A stretch of 7,103 bases of DNA from Planctomycetaceae bacterium (GTDB lineage Bacteria; Planctomycetota; Planctomycetia; Pirellulales; Thermoguttaceae), in NCBI GenBank assembly GCA_031261125.1, contig JAISJZ010000343.1, positions 1 through 7,103 on the forward strand. Direction: 5' to 3'. The notes under the pieces are model-generated. The model had not been told where the DNA came from. It was given only the letters and a program-made list of their open reading frames with translations, and ran no database searches. Position numbers and translations under genes: made by a program. How positions within the stretch are numbered: the stretch's first letter is position 1; every line of letters starts with the position of its first letter. This document shows positions 1 to 6,385 of this stretch, piece by piece.

Positions 1-54
1 GTCGGGAATCGCTTTGAGAAATTCGGCAAACTGGGAAAGAATAGTCGTGGTCAT
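1..54 (-). CDS. N-terminal fragment of an unidentified protein (runs off the left edge)
   Basis: An ATG at 54 on the minus strand opens 18 codons, MTTTILSQFAEFLKAIPD, with no stop before the window edge. A GGAG Shine-Dalgarno element lies 6 bases upstream of the ATG, which is better than most starts in this window. A weak promoter candidate lies at 91-119. The fragment is too short to assign to a family. It is divergent from the kinase gene, with about 165 bp between the two start codons. Confidence 0.5.
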   Translation of the reverse strand, partial: MTTTILSQFAEFLKAIPD

Positions 55-90
55 TGGAAACTCCGTAATGGTAATGAATGTCCTCTTTCA

Positions 91-119
91 TCTATACGGA
101 ATTAAAAAACTTTTGTTAG
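91..119 (-). promoter_or_regulatory. Weak sigma-70-like promoter for the left-edge gene
   Basis: Read on the minus strand, CTAACA, 17 bases, then TATAGA. Each box matches the consensus at 4 of 6 positions. The -10 box ends 36 bases before the ATG at 54, close to the spacing seen at the stronger promoters of this window. It is supported mainly by this shared geometry. Confidence 0.33.
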
Positions 120-160
120 GAAAAAAACTTGCAGTTGGACTGGCGGTATAACTGACGCTG

Positions 161-189
161 TTGACAATAAACGGCTGTTGACAGATAAT
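161..189 (+). promoter_or_regulatory. Sigma-70-type promoter of the kinase-xerC pair
   Basis: A perfect -35 box TTGACA (161-166), a 17-bp spacer and a -10 box GATAAT (184-189). Transcription would start near 196, about 24 bases before the ATG at 220. The TTG at 178, which is in frame with the kinase, lies inside the promoter spacer and so is not a usable start. A 10-bp direct repeat, GCTGTTGACA, occurs at 157-166 and 174-183. Its second copy abuts the -10 box. Confidence 0.65.
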
Positions 190-219
190 TACCCCTGTTC
201 TTTATTCCCTACTACTTCA

Positions 220-1725
220 ATGTCCTCCGATTATACATTTGACGATATGGTTCAGCGGACGCTGGATGTCGGCGTGTTGTCGCAGCAGCAGACACAGGAT
301 ATCTGGTCGGAACTGGGCAGCAAAGCGGCAACGCCGGAAGTATTCCTGCAATCCGCCCTTCGCCGCGGCTGGCTCACCAATTATCAAGTTGACCGCCTCG
401 TTGCCGGCGAAACAACCGGTTATTTCTTCGGTCCGTACAAAGCCCTCTATATGGTCGGTGCCGGTACGTTCGCCCGCGTCTTCCGTGCTGTTCACCGGGA
501 TACCGGACAAGTTGCCGCCTTGAAAATTCTTCGGGCAAGATTCAGTGATAATGCCGCGTTCATCAATCACTTTATGACGGAAGCGAAAATTGTTTCGCAA
601 CTTCGGCATCCGAACATTGTCCCCGTTTATGGGGCAAACTCCGGCGGCTTTCTGCATTATATGGCAATGGAATTTGTCGAGGGACAAACGCTCCGGGAAT
701 TTTTGAAAATCCGAAAGAAAGTCGAAGCGAAAACGGTCGCCCAAATCGGCATTGATGTTTGCAGCGGATTAGAATACGCTCTGCGGACGCAGAAGTTGCC
801 GCACCGCGATTTGAAGTTAAGCAACATAATGCTGTCGTCAACGGGACAATCGAAAATTGTTGACTTCGGACTTGCGTCGATTGCCCAAGATAAGGCAGGC
901 GAAGAAATTCCGTTTCTGAAAAATCAGCAGTCGATTGACTACATTGCGCTGGAAAAAGCGTCGTCGGCACCGAAGATGGATCCCCGCAGCGATTTGTATT
1001 TTCTCGGCTGCGTGATGTATCAACTGTTGTGCGGTCAATCGCCGTTTGTGGAGACGAAAGACCGGTCAAAACGGCTGGATAGGAACCGGTTTTTTAACGT
1101 TAAGCCGATTCAAACGGTTGAACAGGGAATTCCGGGGTCGTTTTCGTTCATTATCAACAAAGCGTTGATGGTCAATGTCGACCAGCGGTATCAAACGCCG
1201 TCGGAGATGCTGATTGACTTGCGGGGCGTGATAAAGCGGATTGAGGCAGGCGGGGCGGACGAAACGGCGGCGACGCTTCGGTTTGACGGTATAGAAGCGT
1301 TGCAGAAAGACCGGGAACAGCGGATTCAAAAATTGGAACGGAAGACCGTAATGCTTGTTGATTCTAATCCGAAGACCCTTAAAGGATTGGAAGGACTAAT
1401 GGCGAAATTCGGTTATCAAACAGTGAGCGTTTCGGAACCGGATGAAATCATTAAACAGTTTCAGGAGAACGACCTTGCGGCGCAGTGCATTATTTTCAAT
1501 GCTCAATCTCTGGGAATGAGAGCGGTGCGGGGCTACAACGATTTTGCGCAGCGGCGGGGGTTCAAGGACGTGGCGGCGGTTTTGATTCTCGACACCGGTC
1601 AAGGCGATTGGGCGGATACCGTGGCACCGCAGCATCACCGGATTGTTCTGACGATGCCGATTACGGTGAGACAGTTCCGCGAGTCAATGACGTGGCTGAT
1701 GGAAGGTTTTGGAAAAAAGGATTGA
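220..1725 (+). CDS. Ser/Thr protein kinase with C-terminal degenerate receiver domain
   Basis: A 501-residue Hanks-type protein kinase that would transfer phosphate from ATP to Ser/Thr of unknown target proteins. The ATG at 220 was chosen because the promoter -10 box ends at 189. There is no clear Shine-Dalgarno sequence. Residues 1-70 form a short segment ahead of the kinase fold, of a kind common in planctomycete kinases. The kinase fold runs from about 74 to 340: glycine loop GAGTFARV (80-87), Lys102 in AALK, a probable alpha-C Glu121, HRD (195-197, in HRDLKLSN with Leu where Pro is usual), DFG (215-217), and ALE (243-245) in place of APE. All catalytic residues are present. A charged linker leads to residues 374-501, which look like a CheY-type receiver: MLVDSN at the start, IIFNAQ where the phospho-acceptor Asp should be (Asn427), and LTMP where the conserved Lys should be (Met479). 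No transmembrane segment is visible, so it is probably cytoplasmic. The xerC-like gene follows 32 bp later on the same strand. Confidence 0.9.
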   Translation: MSSDYTFDDMVQRTLDVGVLSQQQTQDIWSELGSKAATPEVFLQSALRRGWLTNYQVDRLVAGETTGYFFGPYKALYMVGAGTFARVFRAVHRDTGQVAALKILRARFSDNAAFINHFMTEAKIVSQLRHPNIVPVYGANSGGFLHYMAMEFVEGQTLREFLKIRKKVEAKTVAQIGIDVCSGLEYALRTQKLPHRDLKLSNIMLSSTGQSKIVDFGLASIAQDKAGEEIPFLKNQQSIDYIALEKASSAPKMDPRSDLYFLGCVMYQLLCGQSPFVETKDRSKRLDRNRFFNVKPIQTVEQGIPGSFSFIINKALMVNVDQRYQTPSEMLIDLRGVIKRIEAGGADETAATLRFDGIEALQKDREQRIQKLERKTVMLVDSNPKTLKGLEGLMAKFGYQTVSVSEPDEIIKQFQENDLAAQCIIFNAQSLGMRAVRGYNDFAQRRGFKDVAAVLILDTGQGDWADTVAPQHHRIVLTMPITVRQFRESMTWLMEGFGKKD

Positions 1726-1757
1726 CAATAGGCGAGATTCTAATAAGCAGGAAAGCG

Positions 1758-2729
1758 ATGCAGACGGAAGCGGAACGGTTTTTACAATATCTGCGGGTGG
1801 AACGGAATGTTTCCGAAAACACGCTGAAAAGTTATGCCGAAGATATGGAAGCATTGGCAGAATATCTTCACGCTCTTTTCAATCAGCGGCTGCCGCAGCC
1901 GGCGGAGATAACGACGATACAACTGCGGGGATACGTTGCTGCGATGCACGAAGCAGAATACTCCAAAGCGACGGTTGCCCGGCGGCTTGCGTCGCTTCGC
2001 AGTTTTTTCAAGTTCGGACTTCGCGACGGCTGGGTAACCGAAAACCCTGCCAAACCGCTGCGTAACCCCAGAGGAAACCGCAAACTGCCGTTTTTTCTCT
2101 CCACCGACGAAATCGGAAAACTCCTTACAACGCCGCCTGCAAACGACCCGTTCGGAATTCGGGACAGAGCCATTCTCGAAACGATGTACTCCGCCGGTGT
2201 CCGCATTTCCGAAGCCGTTGGAATGAACCTCGGTGATTTAAGTATTTCGGACGGCTTAATTCTCGTCCGCGGCAAAGGGTATAAGGAACGTTTCGCACCT
2301 GTCGGTTCGTTTGCAATGAAAGCACTCAATAACTGGTTCTCCTTCCGGCGGGAACTGCTGAAAGGAACGATGGACACGCTCGGCAGAAAACTTCCGGCGG
2401 TAAGACCGTCTAAGGCATTGAAGAGATACGAGAAGGTGAATCCGGCGGAGTTGCCGCTGTTTTTGAATAAATTCGGCGGTCGGCTCACGACGCGCAGCGT
2501 TGCGAGAATGTTGGAAAAACATTTGAAAGTTGCCGGTTTGGACTTGCGGACAACGCCGCACACGTTGCGGCACAGTTTTGCGACGCACTTATTGGACAAC
2601 GGGGCGGACATCCGCAGTGTTCAAGCACTTTTGGGACACAAGAGTTTAACGACGACGCAGATTTACACGCATCTTTCGACGGCGAACCTGTTAAGTATTT
2701 ATGAAAAGGCGCATCCGCGGGCGAGATAG
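1758..2729 (+). CDS. xerC: Tyrosine recombinase XerC-like
   Basis: A 323-residue site-specific recombinase of the integrase (tyrosine recombinase) family. Relatives named XerC work with XerD at dif sites to resolve chromosome dimers. Residues 1-95 form the SAM-like core-binding domain (ENTLKSYAEDM, then a segment ending GWVTENPAKPL). Residues 110-315 form the catalytic domain with all active-site residues: Arg149 in GVRISEA, Lys173 in RGKG, His268 and Arg271 in PHTLRH, His294 in LLGHKSL, and nucleophile Tyr303 in QIYTHLS. It is slightly longer than typical Xer proteins (about 300 residues), mainly from a basic stretch at roughly 200-232 within the catalytic domain. The ATG at 1758 is preceded by AGGAA. 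The frame is open further upstream inside the kinase gene, but that translation is not Xer-like. The gap to the kinase is 32 bp, so the two are probably cotranscribed. It is more likely the housekeeping enzyme than a phage or integron integrase, since no mobile cargo is next to it. I cannot exclude a XerD assignment. Confidence 0.9.
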   Translation: MQTEAERFLQYLRVERNVSENTLKSYAEDMEALAEYLHALFNQRLPQPAEITTIQLRGYVAAMHEAEYSKATVARRLASLRSFFKFGLRDGWVTENPAKPLRNPRGNRKLPFFLSTDEIGKLLTTPPANDPFGIRDRAILETMYSAGVRISEAVGMNLGDLSISDGLILVRGKGYKERFAPVGSFAMKALNNWFSFRRELLKGTMDTLGRKLPAVRPSKALKRYEKVNPAELPLFLNKFGGRLTTRSVARMLEKHLKVAGLDLRTTPHTLRHSFATHLLDNGADIRSVQALLGHKSLTTTQIYTHLSTANLLSIYEKAHPRAR

Positions 2730-2749
2730 AACCCGCTGTTGTCTTTTAC
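2717..2749 (+). terminator. Weak terminator candidate after the xerC-like gene
   Basis: GCGGG (2717-2721) can pair with CCCGC (2732-2736) across a 10-base loop that contains the xerC stop codon, followed by a loosely T-rich stretch. The stem is only 5 bp and the T run is interrupted. It sits where a terminator is expected, because the next gene converges from the other strand 43 bp downstream. Confidence 0.25.
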
Positions 2750-2772
2750 CTTTCCGCCGTCCGCCGTATCAC

Positions 2773-3171
2773 CTACGGTACTGCAACTGCTTCAGATACC
2801 CACAAAGAAAGTTCCGCATCCGTAATGTTCTCTTGAACCGCCTTATCGTAAATTGACAAGAGATACACAACACCATCCGCCGAAACATAATATGTGATAA
2901 CTCTTGCTCCGCCGGACTTGCCCTTGCCTTTCGACGCAATTGACAAGCGAATTTTATAACAACTCTGCCCAATCGGTGTTCCCGTTGCCGGATTTTGACA
3001 CAGAACGCCCTCCAACCCTTGCATCTCATCGACAAGGGACGGATATTTTTTTGCTAACTTTTTTAATTGCCGCTTAAACCTTGCTATTGGACGAATCTCG
3101 CAATTCGGCGAGGAACTCTCCAAGAGTTTCGGGATTGGGTTTAAGTCCGGCTGTGATGGCGTTGGCTTCAC
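2773..3171 (-). CDS. RelE/HigB-family toxin of a type II toxin-antitoxin module
   Basis: Up to 132 residues. Toxins of this class are small mRNA-cleaving or ribosome-associated RNases held inactive by the antitoxin. The RelE/ParE-like fold starts near residue 25 (EIRPIARFKRQLKKLAKKYP) and contains the strongly recognisable stretch CYKIRLSIASKGKGKSGGAR, then VITYYV and LLSIYDK in the last strands. Length and order match the usual toxin of about 110 residues, plus an N-terminal extension. The start is uncertain. A GTG at 3171 has a purine-rich GAGGG a few bases upstream but gives about 24 extra residues that merely read another frame of the antitoxin gene. A TTG at 3123 would give 116 residues, closer to the family, but lacks a clear ribosome site. 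No ATG fits. In every case the toxin starts before the antitoxin stop, so translation is probably coupled. The gene ends 43 bp from the convergent xerC-like gene. Confidence 0.83.
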   Translation of the reverse strand: MKPTPSQPDLNPIPKLLESSSPNCEIRPIARFKRQLKKLAKKYPSLVDEMQGLEGVLCQNPATGTPIGQSCYKIRLSIASKGKGKSGGARVITYYVSADGVVYLLSIYDKAVQENITDAELSLWVSEAVAVP

Positions 3172-3370
3172 GGATGCCCTCTTGGATGTCCCGTTTTACG
3201 CGGAGTTTTTCCCGCTCAACAGCGGTGAGTTTCCGTTTTGGTTTCGTAACTTGTTTTGCCGTCCGTGTCGGTTTTTCAAATGTTTCAATGGTTACATAAC
3301 TGATATGTTTCAACACATCGACAAAAGACGCTGCGTTCCGCTTCGGAACTTTGACAATAAATTGCGGCAT
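3074..3370 (-). CDS. Antitoxin partner of the RelE/HigB-like toxin
   Basis: A 98-residue, basic, hydrophilic protein, first gene of the toxin-antitoxin pair. Its N-terminus (FIVKVPKRNAASFVDVLKHI) looks like the short strand-helix start seen in antitoxins that accompany this toxin class. The middle is Lys/Arg-rich (about 33-60), and the C-terminus (IQEGIREANAITAGLKPNP, then LGEFLAEL) resembles the toxin-wrapping tail of such antitoxins. I do not recognise a definite DNA-binding fold, so the family is unassigned. The identification rests on position, size and the toxin. The ATG at 3370 is preceded by a strong Shine-Dalgarno sequence, GAGGAG, 8 bases upstream. A good promoter lies at 3399-3427. 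By analogy with type II modules, the antitoxin alone or bound to toxin would repress this promoter. Confidence 0.72.
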   Translation of the reverse strand: MPQFIVKVPKRNAASFVDVLKHISYVTIETFEKPTRTAKQVTKPKRKLTAVEREKLRVKRDIQEGIREANAITAGLKPNPETLGEFLAELRDSSNSKV

Positions 3371-3398
3371 AATGATTTCTCCTCAAAGGTGTGCGTTC

Positions 3399-3427
3399 AT
3401 TATCGGCAAATTTTTCCGGTTTGTCAA
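3399..3427 (-). promoter_or_regulatory. Sigma-70-type promoter of the toxin-antitoxin operon
   Basis: Read on the minus strand, TTGACA (3422-3427), 17 bases, GATAAT (3399-3404). The -10 box ends 28 bases before the antitoxin ATG. Both boxes are identical in sequence and spacing to those of the kinase promoter at 161-189. It lies back to back with the sugar-kinase promoter, with about 20 bp between their -35 regions. Confidence 0.65.
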
Positions 3428-3448
3428 TTACTTTGCCTTATCGGGATA

Positions 3449-3476
3449 TTGCTTACAGGAAATTTTTTGTTATAAT
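3449..3476 (+). promoter_or_regulatory. Extended -10 promoter of the PfkB sugar kinase
   Basis: A consensus TATAAT (3471-3476) is preceded by TGT, which makes a TGn extended -10 element. The -35 region is poor (TTGCTT at 3449-3454, 16-bp spacer), as is usual for extended -10 promoters. The box ends 33 bases before the ATG at 3510. Confidence 0.55.
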
Positions 3477-3509
3477 GCAACCGGTCATTTACCTCTTAAC
3501 AATCAACTA

Positions 3510-4412
3510 ATGTCTCTGCTTGTCATCGGTTCCGCCGCGTTCGACACGATTGAAACACCGACCGCCAAACGGGAAAATATCCTCGGCGGTTCCGCCGCGT
3601 TCGCATCTTACGCCGCTTCGTTTTTCTGTCCCGTCAACATCGTTTGCGTTGTCGGCGAAGATTGGAAACAAGAATACACAGCATTATTTACACAGCACGG
3701 CATCAACACTGCCGGTGTCGAAATCGTTCCAGGCGGTAAAACGTTCCGCTGGTCCGGCAAGTACCGGGAAAATATGAACGACCGGGATACGCTGGATACC
3801 GAACTAAATGTTCTCGGCAATTTTCAGCCGAAATTGCCGGAAGAATACCGCCGGGCGCAGTTCGTCTTTCTGGCAAACGGCGCGCCGTCAACCGGATTGG
3901 CTGCTATTGACCAACTCGAAGGGGCATCGCTCATCGTTGCCGACACAATGGATTTGTGGCTCAACATCGCCCGGCAAGACCTCGACGCACTGCTGTCGAA
4001 AATCAGCGGCTTGATTCTCAACGACAGCGAAGCGAAACAGTTGACCGGCGAGCGCAACGTGATTACCGCAGGCAAAAAGATTCTGACGATGGGACCGAAG
4101 TTTGCCGTCATTAAGAAAGGCGAACACGGTTCGGTCTTTATCAGCGAATATGAAACATACGTTATACCGGCGTTTCCGATAGAGAACGTGGTTGACCCGA
4201 CGGGAGCAGGCGATTCGTTTGCCGGCGGTTTTATGGGATACATTGCATCGCAAGGCAACCTGGACGGCGAAACGATTAAGAAGGCGTTGGTTTATGGAAC
4301 ACTCGCCGGCGGTTTGTGTGTTGAGGGCTTTTCGCTCGACCGGTTCCAAGAAATCAGCCGCAGCGAAATTGATAAACGTCTTGAACAGTTCCGCAAAATG
4401 GCGGCGTTCTGA
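3510..4412 (+). CDS. PfkB-family carbohydrate kinase
   Basis: A 300-residue ribokinase-like (PfkB) kinase, expected to phosphorylate a sugar or nucleoside with ATP in the cytoplasm. Exact substrate unknown. The N-terminal strand SLLVIGSAAFD is followed by the substrate-binding di-Gly in LGGSAAF (25-31). Further family signs are KTFRWSGKY (77-85), NDSEA (171-175), KKGEHG (202-207), and the PfkB signature DPTGAGDSFAGG (229-240), with Asp235 as the catalytic base and the GAG anion hole before it. Length is normal. The ATG at 3510 was chosen because the -10 box ends at 3476 and the fold begins exactly there. In-frame sequence further upstream is not PfkB-like. No clear Shine-Dalgarno is present. 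It ends only 16 bp from the converging exbD-like gene. The pattern fits a sugar-kinase group common in Planctomycetota. The nucleoside hydrolase nearby makes ribose a reasonable but unproven substrate. Confidence 0.88.
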   Translation: MSLLVIGSAAFDTIETPTAKRENILGGSAAFASYAASFFCPVNIVCVVGEDWKQEYTALFTQHGINTAGVEIVPGGKTFRWSGKYRENMNDRDTLDTELNVLGNFQPKLPEEYRRAQFVFLANGAPSTGLAAIDQLEGASLIVADTMDLWLNIARQDLDALLSKISGLILNDSEAKQLTGERNVITAGKKILTMGPKFAVIKKGEHGSVFISEYETYVIPAFPIENVVDPTGAGDSFAGGFMGYIASQGNLDGETIKKALVYGTLAGGLCVEGFSLDRFQEISRSEIDKRLEQFRKMAAF

Positions 4413-4428
4413 CGGTTTTTCGAGGCAT

Positions 4429-4860
4429 CTATTTCACTGCCGTTGCTGCAAATTGAATTTTGCTCAATCCGGCGGCGCGGCAAGCGTCATACAGGTCAAT
4501 CACATATTCCATCGGAACGTTTTGTTCACTGGCGATAATTACGGGCAAGTCCTTTTTGGCTTCGCGCAGTTGCCGCAGCAGCGTCCGTACTTCGGCAAGC
4601 GTTCGGCATTGATTGCTTTCGACGGTCCAATGAGGAGAACGGTCGAACGTCAGCGTTATCCGGGCAGAGTCCAGTTTTTCCGGCACCGGGAGAACGAACT
4701 GTGCTGCCGATGTACCGGGCAGCGACATATCCGTCGGCAGTACGCCTTCTAAACTCCGAAAGTTTGCAGTGCAAACGAAAAAGATGAGGAGCATAAAGAT
4801 AACATCAATAATCGGTGTCATCCGCAACTCCGGCGGCTTGTTCTTGACAGATAAAGGCAT
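4429..4860 (-). CDS. ExbD/TolR-family biopolymer transport protein
   Basis: A 143-residue inner-membrane protein of the ExbD/TolR family, which with an ExbB/TolQ partner uses proton flow to energise outer-membrane uptake or envelope functions. A short cytoplasmic tail (1-15) precedes a single membrane helix (about 16-35, TPIIDVIFMLLIFFVCTANF) carrying the essential proton-pathway Asp at position 19. The rest (36-143) would be the periplasmic domain, with a conserved-looking end (VPMEYVIDLYDACRAAGL, then IQFAAT). Length is normal. An in-frame stop three codons upstream fixes the ATG at 4860. The ribosome site is weak. It follows the nucleoside hydrolase gene by 29 bp on the same strand and is probably cotranscribed from its promoter. 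No exbB/tolQ or tonB gene is in the window, so the partner must be encoded elsewhere. Confidence 0.87.
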   Translation of the reverse strand: MPLSVKNKPPELRMTPIIDVIFMLLIFFVCTANFRSLEGVLPTDMSLPGTSAAQFVLPVPEKLDSARITLTFDRSPHWTVESNQCRTLAEVRTLLRQLREAKKDLPVIIASEQNVPMEYVIDLYDACRAAGLSKIQFAATAVK

Positions 4861-4889
4861 CAGTACATTCTAAAAACTATTTACCCGAA

Positions 4890-5834
4890 CTACTCCATTT
4901 GGTTTGCCGCGTCGTTTAAGCCGAGCAGGATTTCCCGCAGGATTTCCTGTTCGTTTATTTTTGTTACTACATCAACCCCATTTGTCCATTCCGGGATAGG
5001 TCGGGCATCAATCACCGTCATACCGCGGGTCAACTGTCCTTCGATTTCTACATCAACGGCGAGTTCCTTTGTTTCCGCCAATTCAGGATGAACCGCCACG
5101 GCATAGGTTACCAAATCGTGAATATGAATTCCCTCTATACCGTAGCACTGCCGGTATGCTTGAAATGCCGGTATCAGCATTGAACGAAACAGGGAACCGA
5201 GTTTGAAGTCCGTGCCGGGCAGTTGTTCTAAATCCGAGTACGAAAACATTACCGGATTGGTTACTTCGAGGGGGATGAGTGTTTTTGTGAACGGTGCGAG
5301 CAGTACGGTTTTTGCGGCGGCGGGGTCGGCGTAGATATTGAATTCGGCGCAGGGCGTAACGTTTCCGCGGGCGTTCAAGGTACCGCCGGTGATGTACAGA
5401 TGCCGAATCATCCGCGGCAGTTCGGGGTCGAGAATCAATGCTCTTGCGATGTTCGTCAAGGGACCCATTGCGATAACGATAACGTTTTCCGGGTCGTCGC
5501 GGATGATATCGCAAATGACTTTTTCTGCCGGATGGCGGGAGCGGAGTTCGGCGACGGGCAACGGTGTACCGCCGAGACCGTCGATACCGTGAACGTGGCG
5601 GTAGTCGGACGGCAGTCCTTCGTCTGGTACAGTGCCGAATCCCATTCGGGGCAATCGGGGCGGGTCGATGAATTCGACGATTGCTTGAAGATTTTTTGCT
5701 GCGACTGGTGCCGGTACATTTCCGCCGACGCTGGTGATGCCGGCGATTTCTACCATCGGGTCGAAAAAAGCCCAGCACAGAGCCATTGCGTCAACGACAC
5801 CGGGGTCAACGTCGAGTAATATCTTCTTCGGCAT
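4890..5834 (-). CDS. Nucleoside hydrolase (IUNH family) with altered metal/ribose motif
   Basis: A 314-residue member of the inosine-uridine-preferring nucleoside hydrolase family, whose enzymes split N-glycosidic bonds of nucleosides to base and ribose. The N-terminus MPKKILLDVDPGVVDA aligns residue for residue with the family motif DxDPGxDDA. Asp8, Asp10 and Asp15 are present, but the Asp expected at 14 is Val (codon GTT). Other family signs are intact: HGIDGLGG (82-89), MGPLTNIA (123-130, Thr127 near the Ca site), EFNIYADPAAA (164-174, Glu164 and Asn166 as ribose contacts), and the His239-Asp240 pair in IHIHDL. No signal peptide is seen, so it is cytoplasmic. The length is typical. The ATG at 5834 is preceded by a weak purine stretch and by a good promoter at 5870-5898. 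The exbD-like gene follows. The Val14 change could alter substrate choice or weaken activity, so the family is certain but the activity is not. Confidence 0.88.
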   Translation of the reverse strand: MPKKILLDVDPGVVDAMALCWAFFDPMVEIAGITSVGGNVPAPVAAKNLQAIVEFIDPPRLPRMGFGTVPDEGLPSDYRHVHGIDGLGGTPLPVAELRSRHPAEKVICDIIRDDPENVIVIAMGPLTNIARALILDPELPRMIRHLYITGGTLNARGNVTPCAEFNIYADPAAAKTVLLAPFTKTLIPLEVTNPVMFSYSDLEQLPGTDFKLGSLFRSMLIPAFQAYRQCYGIEGIHIHDLVTYAVAVHPELAETKELAVDVEIEGQLTRGMTVIDARPIPEWTNGVDVVTKINEQEILREILLGLNDAANQME

Positions 5835-5869
5835 TAGTTTTCAAGTCCGTTTTATCTGGTACGATACAC

Positions 5870-5898
5870 AGTATATTACATTTTCCGGCGTTGGGCAA
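5870..5898 (-). promoter_or_regulatory. Promoter of the nucleoside hydrolase-exbD pair
   Basis: Read on the minus strand, TTGCCC (5893-5898), 17 bases, TATACT (5870-5875), matching the consensus at 4 of 6 and 5 of 6 positions. The -10 box ends 35 bases before the ATG at 5834. The rest of the intergenic stretch, up to 6017, shows no gene, and I see no clear terminator for the acyltransferase gene in it. Confidence 0.5.
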
Positions 5899-6385
5899 TA
5901 GATGACGAAATAGCGATATACGCAGCCGAACTGCACAGAATACCTACAAAAAATTGACGGCACACTTGGGAGTAGTAATATGTTCGGCAAGTCAGACGGA
6001 AAATCAAAATCTCACCCTCAAAAATTGAAATAAATAAACGGATTATACGATCCCTTTACCAAATAACTGACGCAGATGATAAACAGTACCGGCAATACAA
6101 GCGTGTATAAAGCGGCAAGGATCGAATTGTTTGCGTATCTTTCGTTGACGTATTTTGTAACCGGTATCGAAAAGATCGTTGCAAAAAGGAAAAAGTATCG
6201 ATTCTCCATAAAGTACAAATGAGCCAAATTATCGCAAAACGAATTATCCGCCAGCCAAAACATAGAACGGTAGTAATCAATGGCGTGCGGCAAATCGACC
6301 GCCCGAAATAAAACCCAGCCGAATATAAACGCCGAAATGACGTAAAGATGCCTTCCAAGTTGGTGGCAGAAAATGCCGTATATTG

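Noticed and set aside
178..219. N-terminal extension of the kinase from a TTG at 178
   Set aside because: The TTG lies in the promoter spacer and the 14 extra residues are upstream of the likely transcription start.
217..744. Long minus-strand open frame within the kinase gene
   Set aside because: Shadow of the kinase coding frame. The kinase motifs on the plus strand settle the coding strand.
1722..1757. TTGACA at 1722-1727 as a separate promoter for xerC
   Set aside because: No -10 box at 16-18 bp. The best A/T stretch is only 13 bp away, and the hexamer overlaps the kinase stop.
1485..1757. Extended N-terminus of the XerC-like protein inside the kinase gene
   Set aside because: The extra residues are a shifted reading of the kinase tail and do not resemble any recombinase domain. 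The ATG at 1758 has an AGGAA site.
3182..3475. Plus-strand open frame opposite the antitoxin gene
   Set aside because: It is antisense to a well supported gene with promoter and Shine-Dalgarno, and its translation shows no family signs.
4413..4428. Terminator between the sugar kinase and the exbD-like gene
   Set aside because: Only 16 bp with a T run but no stem I could pair.
5980..6033. A 17-codon plus-strand open frame starting MFGKSDGKSK
   Set aside because: Very short, no ribosome site, overlaps the end of the acyltransferase gene. A TTGACG upstream has no convincing -10 partner.
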